Assembly (NCBI RefSeq): GCF_003590715.1
Contig: NZ_QQVY01000006.1
Coordinates: 88,967 to 152,966 of the forward strand
From: Paracoccus sp. JM45
GTDB taxonomy: Bacteria; Pseudomonadota; Alphaproteobacteria; Rhodobacterales; Rhodobacteraceae
Direction: 5' to 3'
DNA length: 64,000 nucleotides
The notes beneath the pieces were generated by a model. The model saw only the letters and a program-made list of their open reading frames with translations, searched no databases and was not told the origin of the DNA. The translations under genes were made by a program, and so were the position numbers. Shown here piece after piece: positions 8,533 through 17,665 of this stretch; the first letter of the stretch is position 1; every line of letters starts with the position of its first letter.

Positions 8533-9845
8533 GCAAGAAAAAGCCCGCATCCTCGGCCAAGCGGGCTGCCAAGGTCGATCGGGGCGTTGCGGCCCCCGCC
8601 ATCCCCGAAGCCACCGATCGCGCAGGCCGTGACGGTTTGCGGCGGGTGGTAATCACCGGCGCGGGAACCATCAACGCGCTTGGCCATGACGTCGCCACCA
8701 CTTTGCAAGCCTTCCGCGAAGGTCGCAGCGGCATCACCCAGCTTGATTTCCGTGATGTCGAACGCCTGTCGATCCAGATTGGCGGTCAGGTCCACAACTG
8801 GACGCCCGAAACCTATTTCAACCGCCAGCAGATTCTGCTGTATGATAAATTCACCCAGTTCACCTTGCTGGCAGCCAAACAGGCGGTCGCGCAGGCGGAA
8901 TTGAATTTTGAAGGTGCGCTTGGGCTGCGGTCCGGCGTTATTCTGGGCACCGCCGGCGGCGGTCTGAACACCTGGGACGAAAACTATCGCGCTGTCTATG
9001 AGGAGGGGAAGAATCGCGTTCACCCCTTTGTTGTCCCCAAGCTGATGAACAATGCGGCCGCCAGCCATGTCAGCATGGAATTCGGCCTGCGCGGACCGGC
9101 ATTTACGGTTGCCACGGCCTGCGCCAGTTCCAACCATGCCATGGGTCTGGCCTTCCAGATGGTGCGGTCGGGTGCGGCAGATGTCATGCTGTCCGGCGGA
9201 TCCGAGGCGATGCTGTGCTTTGGCGGCGTCAAGGCATGGGAAGGACTGCGCGTCATGTCCAAAGATGCCTGCCGCCCCTTCAGCGCGAACCGCAACGGCA
9301 TGGTTCAGGGCGAAGGTGCCGGCGTTTTTGTCTTCGAGGAATATGGCCGTGCCAAAGCCCGCGGCGCTGACATTCTGGCCGAGGTTGTGGGGTTTGCCAT
9401 GTCATCCGACGCGCAGGACATCGTCATGCCCTCAGCGCAGGGTGCCGAACGCGCGATTACCGGTGCAATGGTCGATGCAGGACTGAACCGCGACCAGATC
9501 GGTTACATCAACGCGCATGGCACCGGCACGGCTGCGAACGACAAGACAGAATGCGCCGCTGTGGCGCATGCGTTCGGCCATCATGCCGATAAGCTGATGA
9601 TATCTTCGACAAAATCCATGCACGGGCATCTGATTGGCGGCACTGGCGCGGTCGAATTGCTGGCCTGCATTATGGCCCTTCGTGACGGGGTGATCGCCCC
9701 AACAATCGGCTATCAGGAAGCCGATCCCGAATGTGCGCTGGACGTGGTCCCGAACGAGTCGCGCGAGGTAAAGGTGGATGCCGTTCTGTCCAACGCTTTC
9801 GCCTTCGGCGGCCTGAATGCTGTTATTGCGTTACGCCGCATCTGA
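8529..9845 (+). CDS. Beta-ketoacyl-ACP synthase II-like (FabF family) with basic N-terminal extension
   Basis: Condensing enzyme of fatty acid elongation, 438 residues. The catalytic triad is complete: Cys198 (VATACASSNHA), His330 (NAHGTGTAANDKTE) and His367 (KSMHGHLIGGTG; the usual Thr before Gly-His is His here). The first about 35 residues are a Lys/Ala-rich extension absent from standard FabF. It overlaps the acp gene by 4 nt, and a strong terminator follows. The gene set suggests a private elongation module for an acyl chain used by LpxD or a related acyltransferase. It could alternatively be the general FabF, but the dedicated ACP argues against that. Confidence 0.9.
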   Translation: MSKKKPASSAKRAAKVDRGVAAPAIPEATDRAGRDGLRRVVITGAGTINALGHDVATTLQAFREGRSGITQLDFRDVERLSIQIGGQVHNWTPETYFNRQQILLYDKFTQFTLLAAKQAVAQAELNFEGALGLRSGVILGTAGGGLNTWDENYRAVYEEGKNRVHPFVVPKLMNNAAASHVSMEFGLRGPAFTVATACASSNHAMGLAFQMVRSGAADVMLSGGSEAMLCFGGVKAWEGLRVMSKDACRPFSANRNGMVQGEGAGVFVFEEYGRAKARGADILAEVVGFAMSSDAQDIVMPSAQGAERAITGAMVDAGLNRDQIGYINAHGTGTAANDKTECAAVAHAFGHHADKLMISSTKSMHGHLIGGTGAVELLACIMALRDGVIAPTIGYQEADPECALDVVPNESREVKVDAVLSNAFAFGGLNAVIALRRI

Positions 9846-9865
9846 TAAGCACTTCGAATAGGGAA

Positions 9866-9904
9866 AACCCGCGCCCCGATCAGGGCGCGGGTTCTGTTTT
9901 TTTG
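9866..9904. terminator. Strong rho-independent terminator after fabF-like gene
   Basis: 11-bp stem AACCCGCGCCC / GGGCGCGGGTT (9866-9876, 9883-9893) with a T run beyond on the plus strand. It lies between two convergent genes and may serve both. Confidence 0.85.
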
Positions 9905-9909
9905 CCGGA

Positions 9910-10683
9910 TTATTCGGCAGGTGCGTCTTCGGCCGGTTCAGCTTCGGGGGCTGGTGCGGCGGCATAGGCTGCCAATTCGTCGAATGCTGCCGTAAAGCCG
10001 GACAACGAGATTTCCAGCTGGACCGGTTTCTTCGGATCGCCGCCAAAAGGCAGCAGTTGGACATTGGCCTTTGATCCGCGCTTCATGGCGTTCAGCTCGG
10101 CGGTGGTAAAGCCCATCCGCGAAATGCAGCCCACGGGCGCACAGAAGCTGAAGGGATAGCCTTGCATCTTGCCGCTGTCGACGCGGAAACCCAGACCTTC
10201 GATCAGGTCGGTTTCAAGCGGGGCCACCAGTGTCGCACCGGCTGCAACGTCGCCGTTCTTCAATGGCAGCAGCGTAAGTTCGGCGACAGCATTGTCATCC
10301 GCATCATTCAGCAGTTTGTACATCTCGCAGGGGTCTTTGCCCTCGGGTGCGCGGATGCAACGGATGGTCCATTCACCATGTTCGGATTTCGCATAATAGG
10401 TGCCCGGACGTTCGGCAGGCTCGGCCGCGGCTTGGGTGGCGGCGTCTGCGTCACCACCGGGGGCTTCTTCTGCAGTTGCTTCGCCTTCGGCCGCAGGTGC
10501 AGCAGGCTCGGCGTCAGCAGCAGGTGCGGCCTCTGCAGGAACGTTTGCGGCGGGCGGCGTCGGGGCCTCGGCCTCGGTCGTGGCGGTTTCGGGCTGTGCC
10601 GGCGTTGCGGTGTCTTGGGCAAATGCCGGTCCTGCGATCAGGGCCAGTGTTGCCAGCAACGCATGCGAAGGTTTGATGGACAT
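9910..10683 (-). CDS. IalB-like (invasion-associated locus B) exported protein
   Basis: 257 residues from ATG 10683, where GGGAAG precedes the start and a Sec signal peptide ending AGPAFAQ begins. Residues about 25-95 are an Ala/Pro/Glu/Thr low-complexity linker. Residues about 95-235 form the IalB domain (WTIRCIRAPEG..DPCEMYKLL, FSFCAPVGCISRMGFT) with conserved Cys pairs. A second Ala/Pro/Glu tail ends the protein. The family is periplasmic or surface-associated in alphaproteobacteria. IalB was named for a Bartonella erythrocyte invasion locus, and most environmental members have no known function. The name should not be read as virulence. Confidence 0.85.
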   Translation of the reverse strand: MSIKPSHALLATLALIAGPAFAQDTATPAQPETATTEAEAPTPPAANVPAEAAPAADAEPAAPAAEGEATAEEAPGGDADAATQAAAEPAERPGTYYAKSEHGEWTIRCIRAPEGKDPCEMYKLLNDADDNAVAELTLLPLKNGDVAAGATLVAPLETDLIEGLGFRVDSGKMQGYPFSFCAPVGCISRMGFTTAELNAMKRGSKANVQLLPFGGDPKKPVQLEISLSGFTAAFDELAAYAAAPAPEAEPAEDAPAE

Positions 10684-11106
10684 GTATGTTTCTTCCCTTT
10701 GCTCAAAGCATTGGGGCTGATCTAGCACGCCGGAAACCGCTTGTCAGGTGTCCTGAAACACCACCCCTTCACCTTGAGTTGACGAAAAGGAAAACCTTGG
10801 CGTTTCTTCGCCGTTAGATCGGCGGAAATGTTAAAAACGATCAAATGCCGGGCTAAAAATCGAATTGGCCGTGGTTTTCACCACGGCCAATGACGCTTTT
10901 CGCGTAAGCTCCCTGCCGGACTGGCCGGTCATTATTACGTCGCAGGCTAGTCGCGCTGTTGTGATCAGTCAATAGGCGTCAAATGATATGGGTTTTTGAA
11001 ACCGTGATTGGCGCAAACTTGGACTTGCACCAAGGGGTCTAAGATAGTCTTTTCACCACAGACGCCGTTCGAACGGCGGGGTCAATATATCGACAAGGGG
11101 TGCGTG
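10684..11106. other. 423-bp intergenic gap with hairpins, no gene seen
   Basis: Divergent region between the ialB-like gene and the YjgR-like ATPase. I see no credible coding frame. It holds a strong hairpin at 10864-10891 and a weaker one around 10799-10825 (TTCTTCGCCG with CGGCGGAA). An exact palindrome GCCGTTC/GAACGGC lies at 11064-11077, just before the ATPase start. A small RNA is possible but unproven. Confidence 0.5.
10864..10891. terminator. Orphan 12-bp hairpin
   Basis: Perfect stem ATTGGCCGTGGT / ACCACGGCCAAT with a TTTC loop. On the minus strand it is followed within a few bases by five T, and on the plus strand by GACGCTTTT. No annotated gene ends here, so it may terminate an unseen small transcript. 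Confidence 0.4.
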
Positions 11107-12666
11107 GTGTCAGTTCTGGATCTTGAAGAGGGCACTGCCTTTGTCGGAGGCGCTGGCAAGGATTACGCCACGCCCGAACATTTACTGCTGAAATACGCCA
11201 ACCGTCACGGATTGATTGCGGGCGCGACAGGTACGGGCAAAACCGTCACGCTGCAAACCCTGGCCGAAACCCTGTCGCTGGCCGGTGTGCCGGTGTTCCT
11301 GTCCGATATCAAAGGTGATCTGTCCGGATTGTCCACTGCAGGAACCGCCCAATCCAAGCTGCATGATGCATTTGAAAAACGGGCAAGCCAGATCGGTTGC
11401 ACGTTGGATTACCAGTCCTTTCCGGTGACATTCTGGGATGTCTGGGGGGAATTCGGCCATCCTGTTCGCACAACGCCTGCGGAAATGGGACCGCTGCTGT
11501 TATCGCGCCTGCTGGATCTGACACCAGCGCAGGAAGGTGTAATGAACATCGCCTTCCATGTCGCGGATGAGGACGGCCTGCCGCTGCTGGATCTAAAGGA
11601 TCTTCAGACTATGTTGATCTGGGTCGGGCAGAACGCTTCGGACCTATCGCTGCGTTACGGGAATGTCAGTGCGGCCAGTGTGGGTGCGATCCAGCGCGCC
11701 CTTCTGGTTCTGGAAAACGAAGGCGGTGATCGTCTGTTCGGTGAACCCGCGTTAGAATTGTCCGACCTGATGCGGCAAGATGCCTCGGGCAAGGGGGTGA
11801 TCAATATTCTGGCCGCCGAACGGCTGATGAACGCCCCCAAGCTTTACGCAACTTTCCTGCTGTGGCTGCTGTCCGAACTGTTCGAACAGCTTCCAGAAGT
11901 TGGCGACCCCGAGGTTCCCCGTATCGCGTTCTTCTTTGACGAGGCGCATCTGCTGTTCGATGACGCGCCCAAAGCCTTGATTGACAAGGTCGAACGGGTG
12001 GCACGGCTGATCCGGTCAAAGGGCGTTAGCGTCTGGTTTGTCAGCCAGAACCCGACCGATATTCCAGACAGTGTATTGGGACAGTTGGGTAATCGCGTCC
12101 AGCATGCGCTGCGATCCTTTACGGCCAAAGACCAGAAAGCACTTCGACTGGCGGCGGAAAACTATCGGCCAAATCCGGAATTCGACATTGCAGATGCCAT
12201 CCAGCAGGTCGGGACGGGTGAGGCTGTGACCTCGTTCCTGATGGAAAAGGGCATGCCGGGAATTGCACAGCGCACCCTGATACGCCCGCCGTTCAGCCAG
12301 CTTGGGCCGATTGATGTCAGAATGCGGGCGGATATTCTGGCAGCTTCGGATCAGGGGGCAAAATATAACACGCCTCTGGATCGGGAATCCGCGCAGGAAA
12401 TGCTGGCCAAACGCACAGCGGATGCAGCAGCTGCGGCGAAAGGGGCTGATTTAGCGGATGATGACCTGTTCGATATGTCACCCGACGACGGTTACCGCAA
12501 TGCGCGTCGTTACGAGGCACCTGCACCGGCCAAAAAGCCCGCACGTAGCAGCCGGTCGGATAGCGTTCTGGAGACGTTCGGCAAAAGTCTGGCCCGTCAG
12601 TTAGGCACCCGGACCGGTCAGGCCTTGGTCCGGGGCGTGCTTGGATCCCTGCTGAAGCGACGCTAG
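11107..12666 (+). CDS. YjgR-like HerA/FtsK-fold ATPase (DUF853)
   Basis: 519 residues, close to E. coli YjgR in length and sequence. Walker A is GATGTGKTVT (residues 39-48), and Walker B is IAFFFDEAHLLF with a glutamate for catalysis. The FVSQNPTDIPDSVLGQLGNRVQHALR block is typical of the family. The C-terminal tail is Lys/Arg/Ser-rich and basic. I chose GTG 11107 because AAGGGG lies 6 nt upstream and the family start (VSVLDLEEGT) follows. An in-frame TTG at 11008 would add 33 unlike residues. Cytosolic; the precise role of YjgR is not known. Confidence 0.88.
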   Translation: MSVLDLEEGTAFVGGAGKDYATPEHLLLKYANRHGLIAGATGTGKTVTLQTLAETLSLAGVPVFLSDIKGDLSGLSTAGTAQSKLHDAFEKRASQIGCTLDYQSFPVTFWDVWGEFGHPVRTTPAEMGPLLLSRLLDLTPAQEGVMNIAFHVADEDGLPLLDLKDLQTMLIWVGQNASDLSLRYGNVSAASVGAIQRALLVLENEGGDRLFGEPALELSDLMRQDASGKGVINILAAERLMNAPKLYATFLLWLLSELFEQLPEVGDPEVPRIAFFFDEAHLLFDDAPKALIDKVERVARLIRSKGVSVWFVSQNPTDIPDSVLGQLGNRVQHALRSFTAKDQKALRLAAENYRPNPEFDIADAIQQVGTGEAVTSFLMEKGMPGIAQRTLIRPPFSQLGPIDVRMRADILAASDQGAKYNTPLDRESAQEMLAKRTADAAAAAKGADLADDDLFDMSPDDGYRNARRYEAPAPAKKPARSSRSDSVLETFGKSLARQLGTRTGQALVRGVLGSLLKRR

Positions 12667-12669
12667 TCG

Positions 12670-13002
12670 TTACAGGGCGATTGCCATAGGTGCGGGGGCA
12701 GCCTGGATGGCCACCCGCATTTCGGCCATGATGGCGATCATCAGCAGGACATGACGCTTCAAATTGTACTCTGCCAGTTGCTTCAGACGCATATCGTTCT
12801 GGATTGCTTCCTCGGCGCGCAAACGCGCCAGCGCGTGCGCTGGTGCCGGGCATCGGTCCACGCGCAGCAGCTGTGGCAGGTCACGATCCCTTTTCCATGA
12901 TTTTTGCCCTTCACGGGCGGCACGGATCAAGACGACCGGACGGCGGAAGGGCTGATGGGCGGGGCGTGGGTGGAAAGCGATCACATTCGTGCCTTGGGTC
13001 AT
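12670..13002 (-). CDS. DUF6477 family small protein
   Basis: 110 residues from ATG 13002 (AAGGA 8 nt upstream). The core RRPVVLIRAAREGQKSWKRD and the helix with NLKRHVLLMIAIMAE resemble the DUF6477 proteins of Rhodobacteraceae as I recall them. No catalytic motif is seen. It lies divergently upstream of a DUF6456 protein, a pairing I believe is common in the family. Function is unknown. The stop is 3 nt from the stop of the convergent ATPase. Confidence 0.7.
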   Translation of the reverse strand: MTQGTNVIAFHPRPAHQPFRRPVVLIRAAREGQKSWKRDRDLPQLLRVDRCPAPAHALARLRAEEAIQNDMRLKQLAEYNLKRHVLLMIAIMAEMRVAIQAAPAPMAIAL

Positions 13003-13220
13003 CGGTCTGGTCCTTGCTGGTTGATGCAAAACCATCATCACACAACCTGAGCCTGTGTTGCCAAATGCGTCAACGCACCGCCCGATGGCGCAATAATTCT
13101 TTAGGAATTGTTAGGGAATGTTGCGGCTATGTGCAGTAACACCCTGTTAACCACAGGGGAAAAATTACAACCAAAGGTGGTCAATTTGCGGGGCGACCTA
13201 AGGAAAACAAGGGGCCTGAT

Positions 13221-14336
13221 ATGACCATTTTGACCGGTGATTTCGCAATCCACACATCCGTCGCGGAGTACCGTTCTGAGGGGACAGTCCCCGCGGCCGA
13301 TACGTCGCTTGGCGATGATGCCCGTCTTTACCTGCGCCATGTCGATCAGGGTGAAACGATCCGCGCATTGGCCCGAGAGGCCGGCTGCCATGCCTCGACC
13401 ATCCTGCGTCGAATCCGCCGGTTCGAGGCGCGTCGCGATGATCCTTTGGTCGACAGCGCCTTGGCACGTAAAAATACCGAAGCCTCGGATGATCGTCAGT
13501 CGTTGCGGGTTTTGCGTCGCTTGGCGGAACCGAATTCGGTTATGGTCACTGCCGCTGGAATGGATAAGGCCATTGTTACGCGGGACGATATCAGGACCGT
13601 TGTGCTGGAACGTCAGTTGGCCGAACGCATGGCCTTGAAGGGTTGGGTCGTGCAGGCCCGCGGCGGTGGACGTGTCCAACGCTATGTGATTGCCCCTGCG
13701 GGACGCGATGCGCTGCGTAAGATGCTTCGATCACCCCGCCAGCAGAATGCGGCAATGGGGCCGGATTCATTTGCTAATGCCCATCCGGTGCAAGGCATGG
13801 CCGAAAATCCCGCGCCTTTTCACCACAGTGACATACATCGGACCTATGAAACACGCGTTTTGCAGGATCCCGAGGACGGTCGGCGCAAGAAGATGCGTGT
13901 CAATATCGCCGAAAGCCCGCTGATGGTACTGGCCCGCCGCCGCGACCAATCAGGCGAGGCGTTCCTGACGTCAGGGATGGTAGCTGCAGGCGAACGCTTG
14001 CGCGAGGATTTCGAACTGGCACAGATGGGACCGCGCGTGACCCAGAACTGGGACGGCTTTATGACCTCGGGGATTGATGTGTCGCAAAGCGGGTCAGGAT
14101 TTCGCGGCGGGTCAGAGGCAGCGCGGGATCGCGTGGCGCTGGCCTTGCGCGATCTTGGACCGGGCATGGGCGATATCGTTCTGCGCGTCTGCTGTTTTCT
14201 GGAAGGGATCGAAATGACCGAGCGCCGCTTGGGCTGGTCTGCGCGTTCGGGCAAAATTGTGCTGCGTCTGGCCCTGATGCGTCTGGAACGTCACTATGCC
14301 GAACATTACAGCAAAGGATCACCACTGATAGGCTGA
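13221..14336 (+). CDS. DUF6456 domain protein with N-terminal helix-turn-helix
   Basis: 371 residues; AAGGGG precedes ATG 13221. Residues about 40-70 (GETIRALAREAGCHASTILRRIRRFEARR) read as a helix-turn-helix. The C-terminal half carries the DUF6456 block: PLMVLARRRD..G.AFL, then AGERLREDFELAQMGPRVTQNWD and a final helical region with RLGWSARSGKIVLRLAL. This looks like a DNA-binding protein, but targets are unknown. Conserved in Rhodobacteraceae next to DUF6477, which is divergent here. Confidence 0.78.
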   Translation: MTILTGDFAIHTSVAEYRSEGTVPAADTSLGDDARLYLRHVDQGETIRALAREAGCHASTILRRIRRFEARRDDPLVDSALARKNTEASDDRQSLRVLRRLAEPNSVMVTAAGMDKAIVTRDDIRTVVLERQLAERMALKGWVVQARGGGRVQRYVIAPAGRDALRKMLRSPRQQNAAMGPDSFANAHPVQGMAENPAPFHHSDIHRTYETRVLQDPEDGRRKKMRVNIAESPLMVLARRRDQSGEAFLTSGMVAAGERLREDFELAQMGPRVTQNWDGFMTSGIDVSQSGSGFRGGSEAARDRVALALRDLGPGMGDIVLRVCCFLEGIEMTERRLGWSARSGKIVLRLALMRLERHYAEHYSKGSPLIG

Positions 14337-14343
14337 TAAGGAA

Positions 14344-14369
14344 AAGGGGCGCCGTTTCGGGCGCCCCTT
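14344..14369. terminator. Bidirectional terminator between DUF6456 gene and catalase
   Basis: 10-bp stem AAGGGGCGCC / GGCGCCCCTT (14344-14353, 14360-14369) between convergent genes. T-rich DNA follows on the minus strand. Confidence 0.75.
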
Positions 14370-14375
14370 CCATTA

Positions 14376-15848
14376 TTAGTCGTTCTTTTGTGCCTTTTCG
14401 GCGCGTGCGGCACGGATGCCAGCGCCATAGGCAGGGCTGATCAGGTCGAAGTGACCCAGTGCAACCTGCACGACAGCCTCATCTGCGCCGTCCATTGCGG
14501 CGGCAAGGTTCTTGTACAGACGGCCACGTTCCTCGTCGTTCAGCACTTCGTCGTGCAGCGCGCGCGGCTGGGTGTAATCGTCCATCTGCTGCTGGTGCGG
14601 ATGGCGGCCAGCCTCACCCGAGATACGCAGCGGCGGTTCGGCAAAGCTGTTATCCTCGACCGCGCCACCAAAGCTGTTGGGTTCGTAATAGGCATCAACG
14701 CTGCCGGTTTTCTGGCCCATGAAGTTCATCTGGCCATCTTTATGATAGTGATGCACAGGGCATTTCGGTGCGTTCACCGGCAGATGTTCGTAATGCGTAC
14801 CAAGGCGATAGCGATGCGCATCGGCATAGCTGAAGACACGCGCTTGCAGCATCTTGTCAGGCGAATAACCGATACCCGGCACCTTGTTCGACGGGCTGAA
14901 TGCAGCCTGTTCGATCTGTGCGAAATAGTTATCGGCGTTGCGGTTCAGTGCGAATTCACCAACCTCGATCAGCGGGTAATCCTTATGCGACCAGACTTTG
15001 GTCAGATCGAAAGGATCGAAGGGCGTGGTTTCGGCGTCAGCCTCGGGCATGACCTGAACAAACATCTTCCAACGGGGGAAGTTGCCATCCTCGATCTTGC
15101 CGAACAGGGCTTCCTGATAACCTTCGCGCGAATGGCCGATGATTTCGGCAGCTTCGCCGTTGGTGAAGTGACGGTGACCCTGCTGGGTTTTGAAGTGGAA
15201 CTTCACCCAGAAACGTTCGCCCGCCTTGTTCCAGAAGGAATAGGTGTGGCTGCCATAGCCGTTCATGAAGGTCGGGTCCTGCGGCAGACCGCGGTCCGAC
15301 ATCAGGATCGTCACCTGATGCAGCGATTCGGGCTGCTGGCCCCAGAAGTCCCACATGGCCGTCGCGCTGCGCAGGTTGGTGCGCGGGTGACGTTTCTGCG
15401 TGTGGATGAAATCCGGGAATTTCAGCGGGTCACGGACAAAGAAGACCGGCGTGTTGTTGCCAACCACATCCCAGTTGCCTTCGTCAGTATAGAACTTCAG
15501 CGCAAAACCACGGACATCGCGTTCATGGTCAGCTGCACCCTGTTCGCCCGCAACGGTCGAAAAGCGTGCCAGCATGTCGGTGGTCTTGCCGACTTCACCG
15601 AAGATGGATGCACAGCTATACCGGGTGATGTCATTGGTGACGGTAAAGGTACCGAATGCGCCCCAGCCTTTTGCGTGGACAACACGCTCTGGGATGCGTT
15701 CGCGGTTCTGATGGGCCAGCTTTTCAAGCAGCTGGTAATCCTGCATCAGCAGCGGGCCGCGCGGTCCGGCCGTTTCGCTGTTCTGGTTCGAGGCAACCGG
15801 CGCACCTGCGGTTGTGGTCATACGGGGGCGTTGGGTCTGGTCGTTCAT
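14376..15848 (-). CDS. katA: Monofunctional haem catalase, small-subunit type
   Basis: Breaks H2O2 to water and oxygen. 490 residues from ATG 15848 (AAGGA 9 nt upstream; an earlier in-frame ATG would add an unlike leader). The distal His58 lies in [13 protein letters not shown], the distal Asn in VGNNTPVFF (131/132), and the proximal haem ligand Tyr341 in [14 protein letters not shown]. Length fits clade 3 catalases. It is divergent from an OxyR regulator that carries both redox cysteines, so peroxide induction through OxyR is likely. No signal peptide; cytosolic. Confidence 0.95.
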   Translation of the reverse strand: MNDQTQRPRMTTTAGAPVASNQNSETAGPRGPLLMQDYQLLEKLAHQNRERIPERVVHAKGWGAFGTFTVTNDITRYSCASIFGEVGKTTDMLARFSTVAGEQGAADHERDVRGFALKFYTDEGNWDVVGNNTPVFFVRDPLKFPDFIHTQKRHPRTNLRSATAMWDFWGQQPESLHQVTILMSDRGLPQDPTFMNGYGSHTYSFWNKAGERFWVKFHFKTQQGHRHFTNGEAAEIIGHSREGYQEALFGKIEDGNFPRWKMFVQVMPEADAETTPFDPFDLTKVWSHKDYPLIEVGEFALNRNADNYFAQIEQAAFSPSNKVPGIGYSPDKMLQARVFSYADAHRYRLGTHYEHLPVNAPKCPVHHYHKDGQMNFMGQKTGSVDAYYEPNSFGGAVEDNSFAEPPLRISGEAGRHPHQQQMDDYTQPRALHDEVLNDEERGRLYKNLAAAMDGADEAVVQVALGHFDLISPAYGAGIRAARAEKAQKND

Positions 15849-15915
15849 TCTTTTGCGATCCTTGATATCCGGACTGGCGATGTAGCCGGAAGATGCGTGA
15901 TCTGGCAGATAAAAG

Positions 15916-15955
15916 GAAATTGTAATTTCTGCTAGGATCAATAAGTGTAACTTAT
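15916..15955. promoter_or_regulatory. Palindromes in katA/oxyR divergent promoter (possible OxyR site)
   Basis: Two symmetric elements: GAAATT-GT-AATTTC (15916-15929) and ATAAGT-GTA-ACTTAT (15941-15955). The second overlaps the oxyR start codon. LysR-type regulators bind such inverted repeats near their own start. Assignment to OxyR is inferred from position. Confidence 0.45.
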
Positions 15956-16865
15956 GAACATTACCCTTCGCCAAATACGTTATTTTCTGGCCTTGTCCGA
16001 GACGGGAAATTTTACCCGCGCGGCAGAAACAGCCTATGTCTCTCAGCCAGCGCTTTCAATGCAGATCCGCGCGTTGGAAGACGTCGTCGGTGCACGTCTG
16101 GTCGAACGGACAACGGGTGGCGTCGTTCTGACCCCGCAGGGCCGCGCCTTCGAATTACATGCACGGGGCGTAATGTCCGCCATGACCGAACTGGAGGCCG
16201 GATTGCGCCAACCGGGGCGGGGCGGGCGGCTGATGTTGGGAATGATTCCTACCGTCGCGCCCTATCTGCTGCCCGAAGCATTGCCCATCCTGCGTGCCCG
16301 TGACATTGGCCGCGACCTGCATCTGCGTGAAGCTCAAACCGACAAACTGCTAGAGGAGCTGACCTCGGGGCGTCTTGATGCTGTTGTGGTTGCGACCCCG
16401 CCCGATGCACCAGGTATTGCCGCAACACATCTGTTTCAGGACGGCTTTCTTCTGGCAGGCAGCGCCGCGCGGATTGATGATCTGCGCGCGCAGGCTTTAA
16501 CGCCGGACGCCTTGGATCCGGGACAGCTGTTATTGCTGGACGAAGGGCATTGCCTTGGCGATCAGGCGCTGAAGGTTTGCGGATTGGGTCGGCGCAGCAG
16601 CCGGTTGGACTTGGGGGCGGCATCGCTTTCGACCCTGTGCCGTCTGGCGGCGCAGGGAATGGGGCTGACGTTCCTGCCGCAGATTGCACGCCAACAGGAA
16701 ATGGCCGCAGCCCCGGGCCTAACGGCAATCCGCTTTCCGGACCCGCAACCGTCACGCCAGATCATGCTGTTGCGGCGTGCGACAACACCGGCACAGGGAT
16801 GGTTCGATGATCTGGCACAGATATTACGTCAGGCTGCCAATCCGCTTCTAGACCAAAACATATAG
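15954..16865 (+). CDS. oxyR: OxyR, LysR-family hydrogen peroxide sensor
   Basis: 303 residues. It has an N-terminal winged helix ([31 protein letters not shown]) and a periplasmic-binding-like effector domain. Two cysteines, Cys200 and Cys209 in [12 protein letters not shown], match the E. coli OxyR pair Cys199/Cys208, which forms the sensing disulfide; that identifies it as OxyR rather than a generic LysR. It is divergent from katA and followed by a peroxiredoxin on the opposite strand, a compact peroxide-defence cluster. Its promoter overlaps symmetric elements that may give autoregulation. Confidence 0.93.
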   Translation: MNITLRQIRYFLALSETGNFTRAAETAYVSQPALSMQIRALEDVVGARLVERTTGGVVLTPQGRAFELHARGVMSAMTELEAGLRQPGRGGRLMLGMIPTVAPYLLPEALPILRARDIGRDLHLREAQTDKLLEELTSGRLDAVVVATPPDAPGIAATHLFQDGFLLAGSAARIDDLRAQALTPDALDPGQLLLLDEGHCLGDQALKVCGLGRRSSRLDLGAASLSTLCRLAAQGMGLTFLPQIARQQEMAAAPGLTAIRFPDPQPSRQIMLLRRATTPAQGWFDDLAQILRQAANPLLDQNI

Positions 16866-16867
16866 AT

Positions 16868-16893
16868 GCAGGGCTGCCGTGCGGTAGCCCTGC
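16868..16893. terminator. Hairpin between oxyR and peroxiredoxin
   Basis: 11-bp stem GCAGGGCTGCC / GGTAGCCCTGC (one G-T pair) with a GTGC loop. It starts 3 nt after the oxyR stop, between convergent genes. No T run, so efficiency is uncertain. Confidence 0.5.
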
Positions 16894-16902
16894 GCAAGTT
16901 CA

Positions 16903-17451
16903 TTACGCCATTTCGCTGACGGTTTCGTTCTGCAACCACGCCAGAATTGATTCGGGGGCGGTTTCGCCATAGGGATCGTCGGCGCAATCGTCGCAACGGC
17001 CCGGTTCCTCGAACCACGCCACGATGCAGCCGTCATCAACAATGGCGGCATAGCGCCAGCTACGCGCGCCAAAGCCCAGATTGTCCTTGCGGACCAGCAT
17101 CCCAACCTTATCGGTAAATTCACCCGAACCGTCTGGAAGGACCATGACATTAGTCAAGTTCTGCGATTTGGACCATTGGTTCATGACAAAGCTGTCATTG
17201 ACAGACACACAATAGACGGCATCGACGCCAAAGGTTTTCAGCTGGTCATATGCCGCCTCGAATCCGGGTAGCTGATAGGTCGAACAGGTGGGCGTAAACG
17301 CACCGGGCAGGGAAAACAGGACTACGCGCTTGCCGGCAAAATATTCGCGGGTGGTCATATCCTGCCAGCGGAAAGGATTTGTGCCACCGATTGATTCGTC
17401 ACGCACACGGGTATGAAAGGTAACGTCGGGCAGTTGTGATCCAGATTTCAT
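16903..17451 (-). CDS. Peroxiredoxin, Prx5 (type II / AhpE-like) family
   Basis: Thiol peroxidase, about 182 residues. The peroxidatic Cys56 lies in LPGAFTPTCSTYQLPGF. The thioredoxin fold blocks are present (VVLFSLPG, VDAVYCVSVND). A C-terminal extension bears a CDDC pair (GRCDDCADD), which could serve in recycling. Two ATG codons adjoin; the second (17451) has GAGG at 5 nt and is preferred. It neighbours katA and oxyR and probably shares the peroxide response. Confidence 0.9.
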   Translation of the reverse strand: MKSGSQLPDVTFHTRVRDESIGGTNPFRWQDMTTREYFAGKRVVLFSLPGAFTPTCSTYQLPGFEAAYDQLKTFGVDAVYCVSVNDSFVMNQWSKSQNLTNVMVLPDGSGEFTDKVGMLVRKDNLGFGARSWRYAAIVDDGCIVAWFEEPGRCDDCADDPYGETAPESILAWLQNETVSEMA

Positions 17452-17665
17452 CATGGCCTCGATTTATTGTCACGCACCACAGAAGCAGTACTTTTGGTTC
17501 CCCCCGTTCGGCCAGTTGATAACGCTGCGGTGCAGCAGGGGCAATGCTGCAAAGCAGCTTGGTGCAGGGTCATGACAGCCATGTGTCACAAACATCGTCT
17601 ACGCGTTGCCAATCCGGTAAAAAGCCCGTAATTCTGGCACAACCGCGACCGAAAGGATTAAGACC

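Noticed and set aside
11008..11106. TTG start adding 33 residues to the YjgR-like ATPase
   Set aside because: The extension is unlike the family and lacks a ribosome site, whereas GTG 11107 has AAGGGG 6 nt upstream.
14388..15935. 515-codon open frame on the plus strand opposite the catalase gene
   Set aside because: It is antisense to a gene with full catalase motifs, has no recognisable domain and no ribosome site. It arises from codon bias in GC-rich DNA.
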